Program-made: the position numbers and the translations under genes | The notes under the pieces: generated by a model | The model's input: the letters and a program-made list of their open reading frames with translations, nothing else | Database searches by the model: none | What the model was told of the DNA's origin: nothing | Part shown: piece after piece, positions 51,887 through 60,913 of the stretch | How positions within the stretch are numbered: the first letter of the stretch is position 1 | How the letters are laid out: every line of letters starts with the position of its first letter | Assembly: GCA_016928155.1 (NCBI GenBank) | Contig: JAFGLG010000004.1 | Coordinates: 3,204 to 67,203, forward strand | Direction: 5' to 3' | DNA from: Candidatus Woesearchaeota archaeon | Lineage (GTDB): Archaea; Nanobdellota; Nanobdellia; Woesearchaeales; JAFGLG01 | Length of the DNA: 64,000 bases

Positions 51887-54346
51887 ATGGACAAATCAAA
51901 GGCTTTTATCTTGTGGTTCGACCAGATCGGTATTGAGGATGTTCCGCTTGTTGGCGGGAAGAATGCTTCTTTGGGGGAGATGTTCAGGAATCTCACACCT
52001 AAAGGTGTGCTTGTCCCTAACGGATTTGCAATAACTGCTGATGCTTATCATTATTTTGTAGACAAGAATAACCTGAGGCAGAAGATCAAGGACACTTTGA
52101 AGGGTCTTGACACCCATGACGTCAAGAATATCCAGGTGAGAGGCAAGAAGGTGAGGAATCTTCTTGAAAAAGCAACTTTCCCTGAGGATCTGAAGAAGGA
52201 TATCCTGGCCCAGTACAGGAACCTCTGCGGAGCCTATAACCGGGACAGGTCTGATATTGACGTCGCTGTGAGGAGCAGCGCAACAGCTGAGGACTTGCCG
52301 GATGCTTCCTTTGCCGGCCAGCAGGAGACATACCTGAACATCCATGGTGATGAGGCTGTGCTTGAGGCCTGCAGGAAATGCTTTGCATCATTGTTCACTG
52401 ACAGGGCCATCTCATATCGTGAGGACAAGGGCTTTGACCACTTCTCTATCGGACTTTCGATTGGTGTCCAGAAGATGGTGCGCTCTGATCTTGCATCTTC
52501 TGGAGTGATGTTCTCTATTGATACAGAATCAGGTTTCAGGGATGCCTGCTTTGTGACAGCAGCTTATGGCCTCGGAGAGAATGTCGTGCAGGGCGCTGTC
52601 AATCCTGATGAATATTATGTGTTCAAGCCCACATTGCGCCACGGCAAGAGATCGATCATCTCTAAGCATATCGGCTCTAAGAAGATGAGGATGATCTATA
52701 CTGATAAGGTCCAGAAGGACGGCAAATATACAGCGAACATTGATGTGCCTGAGGCAGACCAGAAGAGGTTTGTCCTCTCTGATGATGAGATCCTCACTTT
52801 GGCTCATTGGGCTGTTGCCATCGAGGACCATTACTCGCAGAAGGCCGGCAAGTTCAAGCCCATGGACATGGAATGGGCCAAGGATGGCCAGACAGGCAAG
52901 CTTTTCATTGTGCAGGCAAGGCCTGAGACTGTCGCTTCAAGGAAGGACTTCAGTGTCTATGAGGAATATCACATCAAGGAGAAGCCTAAGGCCTTGGCCA
53001 AAGGCCATTCTGTCGGCACAAAGGTCGGTCAGGGAGAGGCCAATGTCATATTGAGCGCAAAGGATATTGACAGGTTCAGGAAGGGCCAGGTCCTTGTTAC
53101 TGAGATGACTGACCCTGATTGGGAGCCGATCATGAAGATTGCAAGCGCCATCATCACGAACAGGGGCGGAAGGACCTGCCATGCTGCTATCATCAGCAGG
53201 GAGCTTGGCATCCCATGTGTCGTCGGCACAAATAACGGGACTGATGTCATAAAATCTGGCCAGAAGGTCACTGTATCCTGCGCAGAGGGTGATGTGGGCC
53301 TTGTCTATGACGGCATGATACCCTTTGAGAAGAAGGTTGTCGACCTGAAGAAGATCCCGGCCACAAAGACCAAGATAATGATGAATGTGGGGACGCCTGA
53401 TCAGGCTTTCAATTTCTCGATGATCCCGAGCGATGGTGTGGGTCTTGCAAGGATGGAGTTCATCATCAACTCTTTCATCAGGATACATCCTCTCGCCCTC
53501 ATCCATCCAGAGAAGGTGGCAGATGAGAAGGTCAGGAAAGAGATTGATGAGCACACTGCTGCCTGGGATGACAAGAAGCAGTTCTTTGTTGATCAGCTCG
53601 CTTACGGCATTGCGATGATCGGCGCTGCTTTCTATCCGAAGGATGTCATTGTCAGGATGTCTGACTTCAAGTCTAATGAGTATGCTAACCTCATGGGAGG
53701 CCATTACTTCGAGCCTAAGGAGGACAATCCCATGATAGGCTGGAGAGGGGCTTCAAGATATTACAATCCCAGGTATAGTGAAGGTTTTGCGCTCGAATGC
53801 AAAGCCATGCTTAAGGTCAGGGATGAGATGGGCCTGACCAATGTAAAGGTCATGATCCCGTTCTGCAGGACTGTTGATGAGGGCCAGAAAGTGATTGATG
53901 AGATGAGGAAGAACGGCCTGGTTAGGGGAGAGAATGGATTGCAGGTTTATGTCATGTGTGAGATCCCCGCCAATGTCATCCTTGCTGACCAGTTCTGTGA
54001 CATCTTTGACGGTTTCAGCATAGGCTCGAATGATCTTACCCAGCTCACTTTGGGGCTGGATAGGGATTCTGAGATTGTTTCATCGATATATGACGAGAGG
54101 AATGATGCTGTCAAGCGTCTCATCTATGAGGTGATCAAGACAGCGAAGCACAGGCACAGGAAGATTGGCATCTGCGGCCAGGCTCCGAGCGATTATCCTG
54201 AGTTCGCCCAGTTCCTTGTCGAGTGCGGCATCGATTCCATCTCTCTCAATCCGGATACTGTCATCAAGACAAGGATCAAGATAGCCCAGAAGGAGAAAGA
54301 GCTTGGCATCAATCCGGATGCAGTCATCCAGCATGTCTATAATTGA
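51887..54346 (+). CDS. ppsA: Phosphoenolpyruvate synthase
   Basis: The 819-residue enzyme converts pyruvate and ATP to PEP, AMP and phosphate. It begins with VPLVGGKNASLGEM in the ATP-grasp domain, with AVRSSATAEDLPDASFAGQQ near residue 127. The phosphohistidine domain has GGRTCHAAIISRELGIPCVV near 430. The C-terminal TIM barrel has IGWRGASRY near 620 and FSIGSNDLTQLTLGLDRD near 708. It lies directly ahead of GAPDH and PGK on the same strand and fits a gluconeogenic role. Confidence 0.97.
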   Translation: MDKSKAFILWFDQIGIEDVPLVGGKNASLGEMFRNLTPKGVLVPNGFAITADAYHYFVDKNNLRQKIKDTLKGLDTHDVKNIQVRGKKVRNLLEKATFPEDLKKDILAQYRNLCGAYNRDRSDIDVAVRSSATAEDLPDASFAGQQETYLNIHGDEAVLEACRKCFASLFTDRAISYREDKGFDHFSIGLSIGVQKMVRSDLASSGVMFSIDTESGFRDACFVTAAYGLGENVVQGAVNPDEYYVFKPTLRHGKRSIISKHIGSKKMRMIYTDKVQKDGKYTANIDVPEADQKRFVLSDDEILTLAHWAVAIEDHYSQKAGKFKPMDMEWAKDGQTGKLFIVQARPETVASRKDFSVYEEYHIKEKPKALAKGHSVGTKVGQGEANVILSAKDIDRFRKGQVLVTEMTDPDWEPIMKIASAIITNRGGRTCHAAIISRELGIPCVVGTNNGTDVIKSGQKVTVSCAEGDVGLVYDGMIPFEKKVVDLKKIPATKTKIMMNVGTPDQAFNFSMIPSDGVGLARMEFIINSFIRIHPLALIHPEKVADEKVRKEIDEHTAAWDDKKQFFVDQLAYGIAMIGAAFYPKDVIVRMSDFKSNEYANLMGGHYFEPKEDNPMIGWRGASRYYNPRYSEGFALECKAMLKVRDEMGLTNVKVMIPFCRTVDEGQKVIDEMRKNGLVRGENGLQVYVMCEIPANVILADQFCDIFDGFSIGSNDLTQLTLGLDRDSEIVSSIYDERNDAVKRLIYEVIKTAKHRHRKIGICGQAPSDYPEFAQFLVECGIDSISLNPDTVIKTRIKIAQKEKELGINPDAVIQHVYN

Positions 54347-54424
54347 TTTGTTGATTTTATTTATTTGATTATTTTATTTGTTTGATTATTTTATTTTTTA
54401 GTCTTTGTCAAGAGGGGTGAAGTC

Positions 54425-55420
54425 ATGGTAAGAGTTGCAATAAATGGTTTTGGCAGGATCGGAAGGCAGGTCTTTCAGGCTGGCCACGCTGATCCTGAGA
54501 TTGAATGGGTCGCTATCAATGATCTTTCAGAGCCGAAGGTCCTGGCTTATCTTCTGAAGCATGATTCTGTGCATGGCCAGAGGGGTTATGATATCTCATA
54601 TACTGAGCATAGCTTGATTGTGAATGGAAGGGAGATCAGGATATTTGCTGAGAGGGATCCCGAAAATCTTCCTTGGAAGGAATTGGGTGTCGACGTGGTT
54701 GCAGAGTGCACTGGCTTCTATAGGGATAGGGAAGGTGCTGGCAAGCATCTCAAGGCCGGCGCAAAGAAGGTCCTCATTTCAGCTCCTGCCAAGAGCCCTG
54801 ACATCACTCTGGTCAAGGGTGTCAATGAGCATGAATATGACGGATCAAAGCATCATATTGTCAGCAATGCATCCTGCACTACAAACTGCCTCGCGCCGAT
54901 TGTCAAGGTGCTTAATGACAATTTCGGGGTCAGGAGGGGGTATATGGTGACCACTCATGCTTACACTGCTGACCAGAAGCTCGTCGACTCCCCTCACAAG
55001 GATTTGAGGAGGGGAAGGAGCGCTGCTGTCAATATCACCCCCACGAGTTCAGGGGCTGCTGTCGCTGTTGCTGAAGTGATTCCTCAGCTCAAGGGGAAGC
55101 TCAATGGATTTGCTCTGAGGGTCCCTGTGCCTGATGGCAGCTATGTTGTGTTCACTTGCGAGCTGGATAAGGAGGCCACCAAGGAGCGCATAAATGATCT
55201 TTTCAGCAAGGTTGGCAATAATCATCTTAAGTCTGTTTTGGAGTATACTGAAGATGAGCTTGTCAGCAGTGATATCATCGGGAATCCTCATTCCTGTGTT
55301 TTCGACTCTGCTTTTACAGACGTCATAGGGGGTAATTTTGTTACTGTATGCGCCTGGTATGACAATGAGTGGGGTTACTCTAATAGGATGGTTGATATGC
55401 TGAAGCATCTGGTGAGATGA
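54425..55420 (+). CDS. gap: Glyceraldehyde-3-phosphate dehydrogenase, type I (bacterial-like)
   Basis: The 331-residue enzyme oxidises glyceraldehyde-3-phosphate to 1,3-bisphosphoglycerate. The Rossmann start VRVAINGFGRIGRQVFQAG and the catalytic site NASCTTNCLAPI, with THAYTADQ and NMTP-like NITPTSSGAA, belong to class I GAPDH. Most archaea instead use a distant class II enzyme, so transfer from bacteria is likely. The C-terminal WYDNEWGYSNRMVDM is also class I. The gene follows a GAGGGGTGA ribosome-binding site and is followed after 16 bases by pgk. Confidence 0.97.
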   Translation: MVRVAINGFGRIGRQVFQAGHADPEIEWVAINDLSEPKVLAYLLKHDSVHGQRGYDISYTEHSLIVNGREIRIFAERDPENLPWKELGVDVVAECTGFYRDREGAGKHLKAGAKKVLISAPAKSPDITLVKGVNEHEYDGSKHHIVSNASCTTNCLAPIVKVLNDNFGVRRGYMVTTHAYTADQKLVDSPHKDLRRGRSAAVNITPTSSGAAVAVAEVIPQLKGKLNGFALRVPVPDGSYVVFTCELDKEATKERINDLFSKVGNNHLKSVLEYTEDELVSSDIIGNPHSCVFDSAFTDVIGGNFVTVCAWYDNEWGYSNRMVDMLKHLVR

Positions 55421-55436
55421 ACTTGTGGTGGAACTG

Positions 55437-56711
55437 ATGGGATATCTCAGGCTTAAGGATCTGCAGTACAAGGGTAAGAAGGTTATTGTCAGGATGGATC
55501 TTGACGTGCCTTTTGACAGGCAGGGCAACATAGCTGATGATTCAAGGCTTGAGAAGGCTCTTCCCACATTGCATTATCTTCTTGAGCATGATGCCAAGGT
55601 AATAATTATGGGGCATGTTGGCAGGCCTAAAGGTCAGGTTGTTGATTCTCTCAGGACTGACAAGGTGGCTTTGAGGATCAAGCGGCTTCTGGACAACAGG
55701 TATGATGTGAAGAAGCTACATGACTGCATTGGTGTGGAGCACGAGATTGGCTCAATGAAGCCGGGATGTGTTGCTGTTCTTGAGAATCTGAGGTTTCACG
55801 AAGAGGAGAAGAGCAATGATGAAGGATTCGCGAGGAAGCTCGCTGGTCTGGCTGATATCTATGTCAATGAGTCTTTTGCAACAGCCCATAGGGATAATGC
55901 ATCAGTTACAGGCGTGCCTAAGTTCATACCCGGTGTCATGGGTCTTAGGTTCGAGCAGGAGCTCAGGATGCTTTCCATGATTCATTCGCCTGACAGGCCG
56001 TTTGTCGTCATAATGGGAGGCCTGAAGATATCTGATAAGATTAAGGTTATAGAGACCCTGCTTGAGAAGGCAGATGTCCTGCTTATTTGCGGGGCAATGG
56101 CGAATACTTTCCTGAAGGCCCAGGGCAAGGGGATAGGCAAGTCGGTTTATGATGAGGCTTCTGTTGATTTTGCCAGGTCATTGCTTTCAAAGAACAAGCT
56201 TGTTGAATACCCTAATTTCGACCAGAAGATTTACAAGGTGATCCTGCCTGTTGATCTGATCTGCGCTGAGAAGCTTGAGGAGGATTCGAAGACAAGGCTC
56301 TGCACTCCGAACAATGTCCCTAAGGATTATTATATCGTCGATATTGGGCCAAGGACTATTGCTTTGTATGAGGAGATAATACTCAATAGCCAGATGGTAT
56401 TCTGGAACGGCCCGGCAGGATTCTTTGAGGTAGAGGATTTCGCTTTCGGCACTAATGAGCTTGCTAAGTTCATGGCCCAGACAACTGCCAGGACAATTGT
56501 AGGAGGCGGTGACACTGCTGAAGCTATCTATCGCATGAAGCTTGAGAGGAATTTCACCCATGTCTCGACTGGAGGCGGTGCTTCCCTGAAGTTCATCGAA
56601 GATAGTCAGTTGCCTGCTGTAAAAGCTCTTGAGGATTCCTGCAGCTCCAACAAAGAAGCCTTCAGGGATCTTAGGATTGCTGATTCTCTGCATCCTGAAC
56701 TGCTTCATTGA
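55437..56711 (+). CDS. pgk: Phosphoglycerate kinase
   Basis: The 424-residue enzyme catalyses ATP-linked interconversion of 3-phosphoglycerate and 1,3-bisphosphoglycerate, the step next to GAPDH. Seen are VIVRMDLDVPFDRQGNI near residue 17, IIMGHVGRPKG near 59 (family LxSHLGRPKG), VNESFATAHRDNASVTG near 143 and the nucleotide loop IVGGGDTAEAIYR with HVSTGGGASLKFIE. Residue changes such as GHVGRP are typical of archaeal forms. ATG 55437 follows a GGTGG site. Confidence 0.96.
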   Translation: MGYLRLKDLQYKGKKVIVRMDLDVPFDRQGNIADDSRLEKALPTLHYLLEHDAKVIIMGHVGRPKGQVVDSLRTDKVALRIKRLLDNRYDVKKLHDCIGVEHEIGSMKPGCVAVLENLRFHEEEKSNDEGFARKLAGLADIYVNESFATAHRDNASVTGVPKFIPGVMGLRFEQELRMLSMIHSPDRPFVVIMGGLKISDKIKVIETLLEKADVLLICGAMANTFLKAQGKGIGKSVYDEASVDFARSLLSKNKLVEYPNFDQKIYKVILPVDLICAEKLEEDSKTRLCTPNNVPKDYYIVDIGPRTIALYEEIILNSQMVFWNGPAGFFEVEDFAFGTNELAKFMAQTTARTIVGGGDTAEAIYRMKLERNFTHVSTGGGASLKFIEDSQLPAVKALEDSCSSNKEAFRDLRIADSLHPELLH

Positions 56712-56800
56712 GATAAGTGGATTGTTGGTTATGCAGATTTTATTGCATATTTTTCTTACTGAGCATCTCATAATCTGTTTCTTCCTGAAAATCCCATACC

Positions 56801-58360
56801 CTATTTCTTCCTGAGCATCTCATCCAGTCTCCTGTGCAGGTCAGATATCATCTCTGCTGCCTGGCTCCTGTATGAGTAGATGTAGTTTGATATGAATCCG
56901 ATGCTGACAAGCCCTATCAGGAAGAACCACATCACTTCTTTCCTGATGTCTCCCCTCTTGATTGGAGGTACTTTTTCCAGCATTTTTCCTATGACAGGCA
57001 TTTCTCTTATTTTTGATACTATCTTTGGTTCTTCTTCGTATTTTTCCCTCTCTTCGGTCTCATTTCCAGAGAACCCGGTTATATTGGATTTTATCTCTTC
57101 TTTCACTCTTCCAGGAGTGGTCATGCCTCCGCCCCCCATGCTCCCTCCGCCACCTGGTTTCTGGGCCTGTTTTTTCTCGGCGAGAGAGAATGCGCTGAAC
57201 GAGCTGACATCGACGCATAGATGGTTTCCGTCAGCATAGCTCGCAAGCTCTGCATTGGCGCTTATGCATCTGCCAGTGCTGAAAGAGTAGCTGCATGTCA
57301 GTATGTACGCGTCTGCCGGATCGCTGAATGTGAATTTTGTCATGTCGAAGCATATTGTGGCATTTGAGTGGTTGAATTCAGGCTGTACGGCGACTGTCTT
57401 CTTGAACCTGTATATGTCTGTATCCTGCAGGGTCACATCCTCATCATACCTGAGTAGCAGGAGTATGTTGTCGGTTACCGGCACCCTTTTTATGATGAGA
57501 TGATGGTCTGTCGAGTCCAGCCTCAGTATGTAGTAGTCTGTATTGAGGCTGAAGTTTGCTGTCTTGTTGGATGTCCTGTTCTCTAGGGTTGTAATGCCTG
57601 TGACATTGCCGAAGTTGTTGAATCCGGTGTCTGAGAGGCTTATGTTGTACTCATTCCCGTTTGTGCTGTTGGTTATGTTTAGCGACATGTTGACTTTCCT
57701 GAGATAATTCTGTATTGACACTATTATGCTCTCTGTGACATTGTTCTCGCCGTCGCTTACTGTGACATTCACTGAATAGTTCCCTGCATCAGCATATCCT
57801 GTCTGCCATTGCCCTGTTGAGTTTAATGGATAGCTGTAGTGGAAGGTCAATGGGTCGTTTTCCGGGTCGCTTGCATTCACTGTTATATTGACAAGATCTC
57901 CTTCTGTTGCTGTTATGTTTGAGATATCTGTGAAGTAGGGCGGGTCATTGTAGTCCACTAGGAAGGTGTAGGTGTCGCTGGTTGAGCTGGCCCCTCTTGT
58001 GTCAGTGCAGTTTATGCGCCAATAGTATTGCTGTTCTATGAGACTGCCCCAGTTGTACTGATATGTCCCGCTGATCAGTAATCCTGTTATGTTGAGCAGT
58101 GTCGTCGGATCGCTCTGGTTGTCCCCATAGATGTCACAGTATATCCCGTCCCCGTCAGGATCGGACAGGGTATAGTTCAATGTTGCCTGCAGGTCTGTCA
58201 CGGTTGTGTCGTTTGCTGGTGTGTTTAGTGTTATTGCCGGAGGCTCATGCACTGAGAAGAATGCATTGGTGATTGTCGAGGAGCCGTATGATATGGGTAT
58301 GACTAGCAAGATCATCAAAAGCATGATATACAGTTTTCCTTTGCTAATCTTTGGTATCAT
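56801..58360 (-). CDS. Anchored surface protein with cadherin/Ig-like domains
   Basis: The 519-residue protein has a signal sequence (LYIMLLMILLVIPISYG) and two or more Ig/cadherin-like domains at residues about 35-210 (NYTLSDPDGDGIYCDIYGDN; ITVNASDPENDPLTFHYSYP). A further beta domain and a Gly/Pro linker (GGGGSMGGGGMTTPG) follow near 410. Near 468-490 is a transmembrane helix followed by YIYSYRSQAAEMISDLHRRL. This tail matches those of the surface proteins at 24118 and 34808. Many Asn-x-Ser/Thr sites suggest glycosylation. It ends the minus-strand surface run. Confidence 0.8.
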   Translation of the reverse strand: MIPKISKGKLYIMLLMILLVIPISYGSSTITNAFFSVHEPPAITLNTPANDTTVTDLQATLNYTLSDPDGDGIYCDIYGDNQSDPTTLLNITGLLISGTYQYNWGSLIEQQYYWRINCTDTRGASSTSDTYTFLVDYNDPPYFTDISNITATEGDLVNITVNASDPENDPLTFHYSYPLNSTGQWQTGYADAGNYSVNVTVSDGENNVTESIIVSIQNYLRKVNMSLNITNSTNGNEYNISLSDTGFNNFGNVTGITTLENRTSNKTANFSLNTDYYILRLDSTDHHLIIKRVPVTDNILLLLRYDEDVTLQDTDIYRFKKTVAVQPEFNHSNATICFDMTKFTFSDPADAYILTCSYSFSTGRCISANAELASYADGNHLCVDVSSFSAFSLAEKKQAQKPGGGGSMGGGGMTTPGRVKEEIKSNITGFSGNETEEREKYEEEPKIVSKIREMPVIGKMLEKVPPIKRGDIRKEVMWFFLIGLVSIGFISNYIYSYRSQAAEMISDLHRRLDEMLRKK

Positions 58361-58364
58361 ATGC

Positions 58365-59213
58365 TCACTCTGCTTTCACCTGTATGAATGCCTGGTACAT
58401 CGGCCTTCCTAGCTTTGTCATGCCTCCTGATGTGTAGAGGTTCTTGTATTCGAGCACCCATTCTTTCTCTTTCTCATCGTCGACCTCACTCGAATCTATC
58501 CCGATCACATAATTCCCTGGCTCTGCGAATTCTGTCGCTGTTATCTTGAGTGTTATCTTCTTTGTGCCGTCGATTCTGTAGATGGGGAAGTTTGGCTCAA
58601 GGATGAATTCTTCAGGCCCTATATCAACCTCAAAGTACTTGGTTGCCTCATCTGGATCCTGCTGCACTGATTTGGCTCCTCCTGGAAGCTCATATCCTGT
58701 TGTGATTGATCCGGATGCTGGATATACCACATTGAGGTTCATGCCCTGATATGTCTCCACAAGGTATCCGCTCTTTATCCAGAATATTGCCTCTGACACC
58801 CCTCCCGGTTTCAGCACTGTGACTGAATCTGCAGGATAGACGCTGAATCCCTGTGCGCCGAACCTGTCTTTTGGAGGGCTCTGCAGCATCGGCACTCCGA
58901 TATCCTCAAAGTGTGGGAACCATTCTGGCTGCTGCCAGTACTCTTCTCCTATTGTACTGAGGTCCTGGAGCTTCCCGGATATGACAAGGATTCTCATTTG
59001 GTAGAAATCCTCTGGAAATCCAGGCAGGTTCTTGAACATCGCCTCTGGAAGATAGTTTGGCCTCTCTGATTTTGAGGTTCCGTTCTCTGCTGCTGCTATC
59101 CTTTGTGCAAGCACATCACTGTAAGGTGTGTCATCCACTTTGTCTGGTGGGCCAGCACATCCAGTGATAAGCATTGCTGCTATCGCTATTAGCAATATGA
59201 TTCTGTTTCTCAT
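58365..59213 (-). CDS. Secreted lipoprotein of unknown function
   Basis: The 282-residue protein has a signal peptide with a lipobox (AAMLITGCAGPP), so the cysteine near residue 19 is probably lipid-modified. A short disordered stretch and a beta-rich domain follow (GFSVYPADSVTVLKPGGVSE; EPGNYVIGIDSSEVD). It starts at an ATG with an AGAGGAGGAG ribosome-binding site that directly abuts a long hairpin at 59227-59279, and ends 4 bases before the 56801-58360 gene start. It is probably part of the same cell-surface operon. Confidence 0.7.
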   Translation of the reverse strand: MRNRIILLIAIAAMLITGCAGPPDKVDDTPYSDVLAQRIAAAENGTSKSERPNYLPEAMFKNLPGFPEDFYQMRILVISGKLQDLSTIGEEYWQQPEWFPHFEDIGVPMLQSPPKDRFGAQGFSVYPADSVTVLKPGGVSEAIFWIKSGYLVETYQGMNLNVVYPASGSITTGYELPGGAKSVQQDPDEATKYFEVDIGPEEFILEPNFPIYRIDGTKKITLKITATEFAEPGNYVIGIDSSEVDDEKEKEWVLEYKNLYTSGGMTKLGRPMYQAFIQVKAE

Positions 59214-59226
59214 TGTTTCTCCTCCT

Positions 59227-59279
59227 CTTAAGGAAAATTAAGCCAGGGTATCAGTAAGATACCCAGCCGTTTCCTTAAG
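59227..59279 (-). terminator. Nested hairpin between two secreted-protein genes
   Basis: Outer arms CTTAAGGAAA (59227-59236) and TTTCCTTAAG (59270-59279) are a perfect 10-bp inverted repeat. Inside it, GGGTATC (59246-59252) and GATACCC (59258-59264) form a second 7-bp stem with a 5-base loop. One arm overlaps the stop region of the upstream gene, and the other sits just ahead of the lipoprotein ribosome-binding site. It could end, pause or protect the mRNA, or mask the start. Confidence 0.7.
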
Positions 59280-59820
59280 ACTGGGTACCGTTTGTTGTTA
59301 TTGTCCTCGTGGTTGAATCTGTATATGTGCATCCTGAATAGTCTGCTGCCATATACCACACGACTCCATTGCCTGCCGCGAAGTTGTTCTGCACTGCCAC
59401 AGGTGTTGTTGACATTGCACTTCCTCCAGACTCTGCTCCTGTGAATGTCTGAGCTCCTGTCAATGACATGCATGCCGGCAGTGCTGTATTCAGTGCAACT
59501 GACAGGTTGATGGTCACAGTTCCTGTGTTGTTGTACTGGAATATTGGTGTGCCATCAGACTGGCATGTTCCTCCTACAACACATGCACTTATGTTGAACT
59601 CTGTTCCGCTTGTGCTGTTGAATTCTATGTCTGTTGTTGCTGCTCCTCCACCAGTTGATTCTACAGCTACCTGTCCTGGCAATGTCAGCGTGAATGCTAT
59701 GTTGCTCGGGACATTGAAGTGCGCTATCGTTGTTATGTACTCTGACTGTGACATCGCGACTGGCAGCATCAATAGCAGGAATGCTCCGGCCACGATCAAT
59801 GCATTTTTGTTCATTTTCAT
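59275..59820 (-). CDS. Small secreted beta-rich protein, paralogue of the 59891 C-terminus
   Basis: The 181-residue protein has a signal peptide (LIVAGAFLLLMLPVAMSQSE) and then a single beta-sandwich-like domain with FTLTLPGQVAVESTGGG, FQYNNTGTVTINLSVALN and a Thr-rich end (TDSTTRTITTNGTQS). No anchor is visible, so it is released or held by other proteins. The same strand order (LPGQ, then F-Q-N-T-G then N-x-S then a WxY/WMW strand and a T-x-R-T-L/I-T end) appears in the gene at 59891. It may be an abundant surface subunit. Confidence 0.7.
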   Translation of the reverse strand: MKMNKNALIVAGAFLLLMLPVAMSQSEYITTIAHFNVPSNIAFTLTLPGQVAVESTGGGAATTDIEFNSTSGTEFNISACVVGGTCQSDGTPIFQYNNTGTVTINLSVALNTALPACMSLTGAQTFTGAESGGSAMSTTPVAVQNNFAAGNGVVWYMAADYSGCTYTDSTTRTITTNGTQS

Positions 59821-59890
59821 TTTTTATTCCTCCGTTGTTTGTTTTTCACTCATTTCCTGTCGAACTCTTGGATCCTTTTTCTTTATCACC

Positions 59891-60913
59891 TCATGTCTTG
59901 TGTGTGAGGGTCCTGTTTGTGGTGTCGCTCACTGTGACTCCGTTGAAGTCTACCCACATCCACACATCTCTTGTCTCGCTTGTTGCTATGTTTGAATAGG
60001 TTATCCAGGGTGTTGTTGTTATTGTCGTTGCGCCTGTCGGATCATTGTCTGTATCTCCTTTCAGCACTATGTTTGCTGGCATGCTTGCATTCAGGTATAG
60101 GCTCCAGTTCAATGCGATACTCCCTGTGTTCTGGAACTGGAAAAACGGCAAGGTATCATTCTGGCAGTCTGTGCTTTCTCCTACGCATGGAACAGTATTT
60201 GGTGAATTGTATCCTGTTGCATTGAAGAACATTACTCCTGTTGTTGGATAAGGTGCTGATGTATTGGATAATACAGGGCTCTGTCCTGGCAGTGTTATTG
60301 TGAATGAAAGAACAGGAGTCACTGTCACATTATATGTGACATTGAAATAGAGCACATCCCAAGTTATGTCAAAGTAGCCATTGGCCCCTGCTCCGGAATG
60401 CACCAGTTCTGACTTTGCCAGTGCTGCGTCTGATGCGAAGAAGTTGCTGCATGTCCAGCTCTCGAGTGAAGTGACATCGGTGCATGTCATTGCTCCTGGT
60501 TCTGTTGTTCCTGGGCAGGTTGTTGTGACTGCTGTGTAGCTTGCTCCGTGGTCTGCATCAACGCTTATGTCACATGTTTGTATTTCTGCTGTAGCTGACC
60601 ACCATTTGTAGCAGAGCATCACTTTTGTTATTTCAGAGCAGTCAGTGACTGATGTGTTTGTGGAATTTATCCTCAATCCTGCCCAATACCCAGAACCTTG
60701 CTTCCTGACCTGATGTACCTCATAGGTTGTATCATCATAGAATAGCGCTGTTCCTGGGTATGTGTTGTCGCATACTGTGCCCCATGTGCCTGCTGATGCT
60801 GCTGCTTGCTGTGCGCGACAGTTGTTGATCCTTAGGTTCTGCATGACAAGCCCTGCAGCTGTTGATAATAGGATCATTGATATTAATGAATAGATGATGA
60901 TTTTATTGTTCAT
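59891..60913 (-). CDS. Secreted two-domain beta protein, paralogue of the 59275 gene
   Basis: The 340-residue protein has a short signal (IYSLISMILLSTAAGLVMQN). Its N-terminal domain has paired cysteines (residues about 25-195, with DCSEITKVMLCYKWWSATAE). The C-terminal domain (about 200-340) is homologous to the 59275 protein: FTITLPGQSPV, FFQFQNTGSIALNWSLYLNA and DTTNRTLTHKT. Its start overlaps the stop of the tandem AbrB gene by 11 bases, so the two are coupled. No anchor is visible. Confidence 0.7.
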   Translation of the reverse strand: MNNKIIIYSLISMILLSTAAGLVMQNLRINNCRAQQAAASAGTWGTVCDNTYPGTALFYDDTTYEVHQVRKQGSGYWAGLRINSTNTSVTDCSEITKVMLCYKWWSATAEIQTCDISVDADHGASYTAVTTTCPGTTEPGAMTCTDVTSLESWTCSNFFASDAALAKSELVHSGAGANGYFDITWDVLYFNVTYNVTVTPVLSFTITLPGQSPVLSNTSAPYPTTGVMFFNATGYNSPNTVPCVGESTDCQNDTLPFFQFQNTGSIALNWSLYLNASMPANIVLKGDTDNDPTGATTITTTPWITYSNIATSETRDVWMWVDFNGVTVSDTTNRTLTHKT

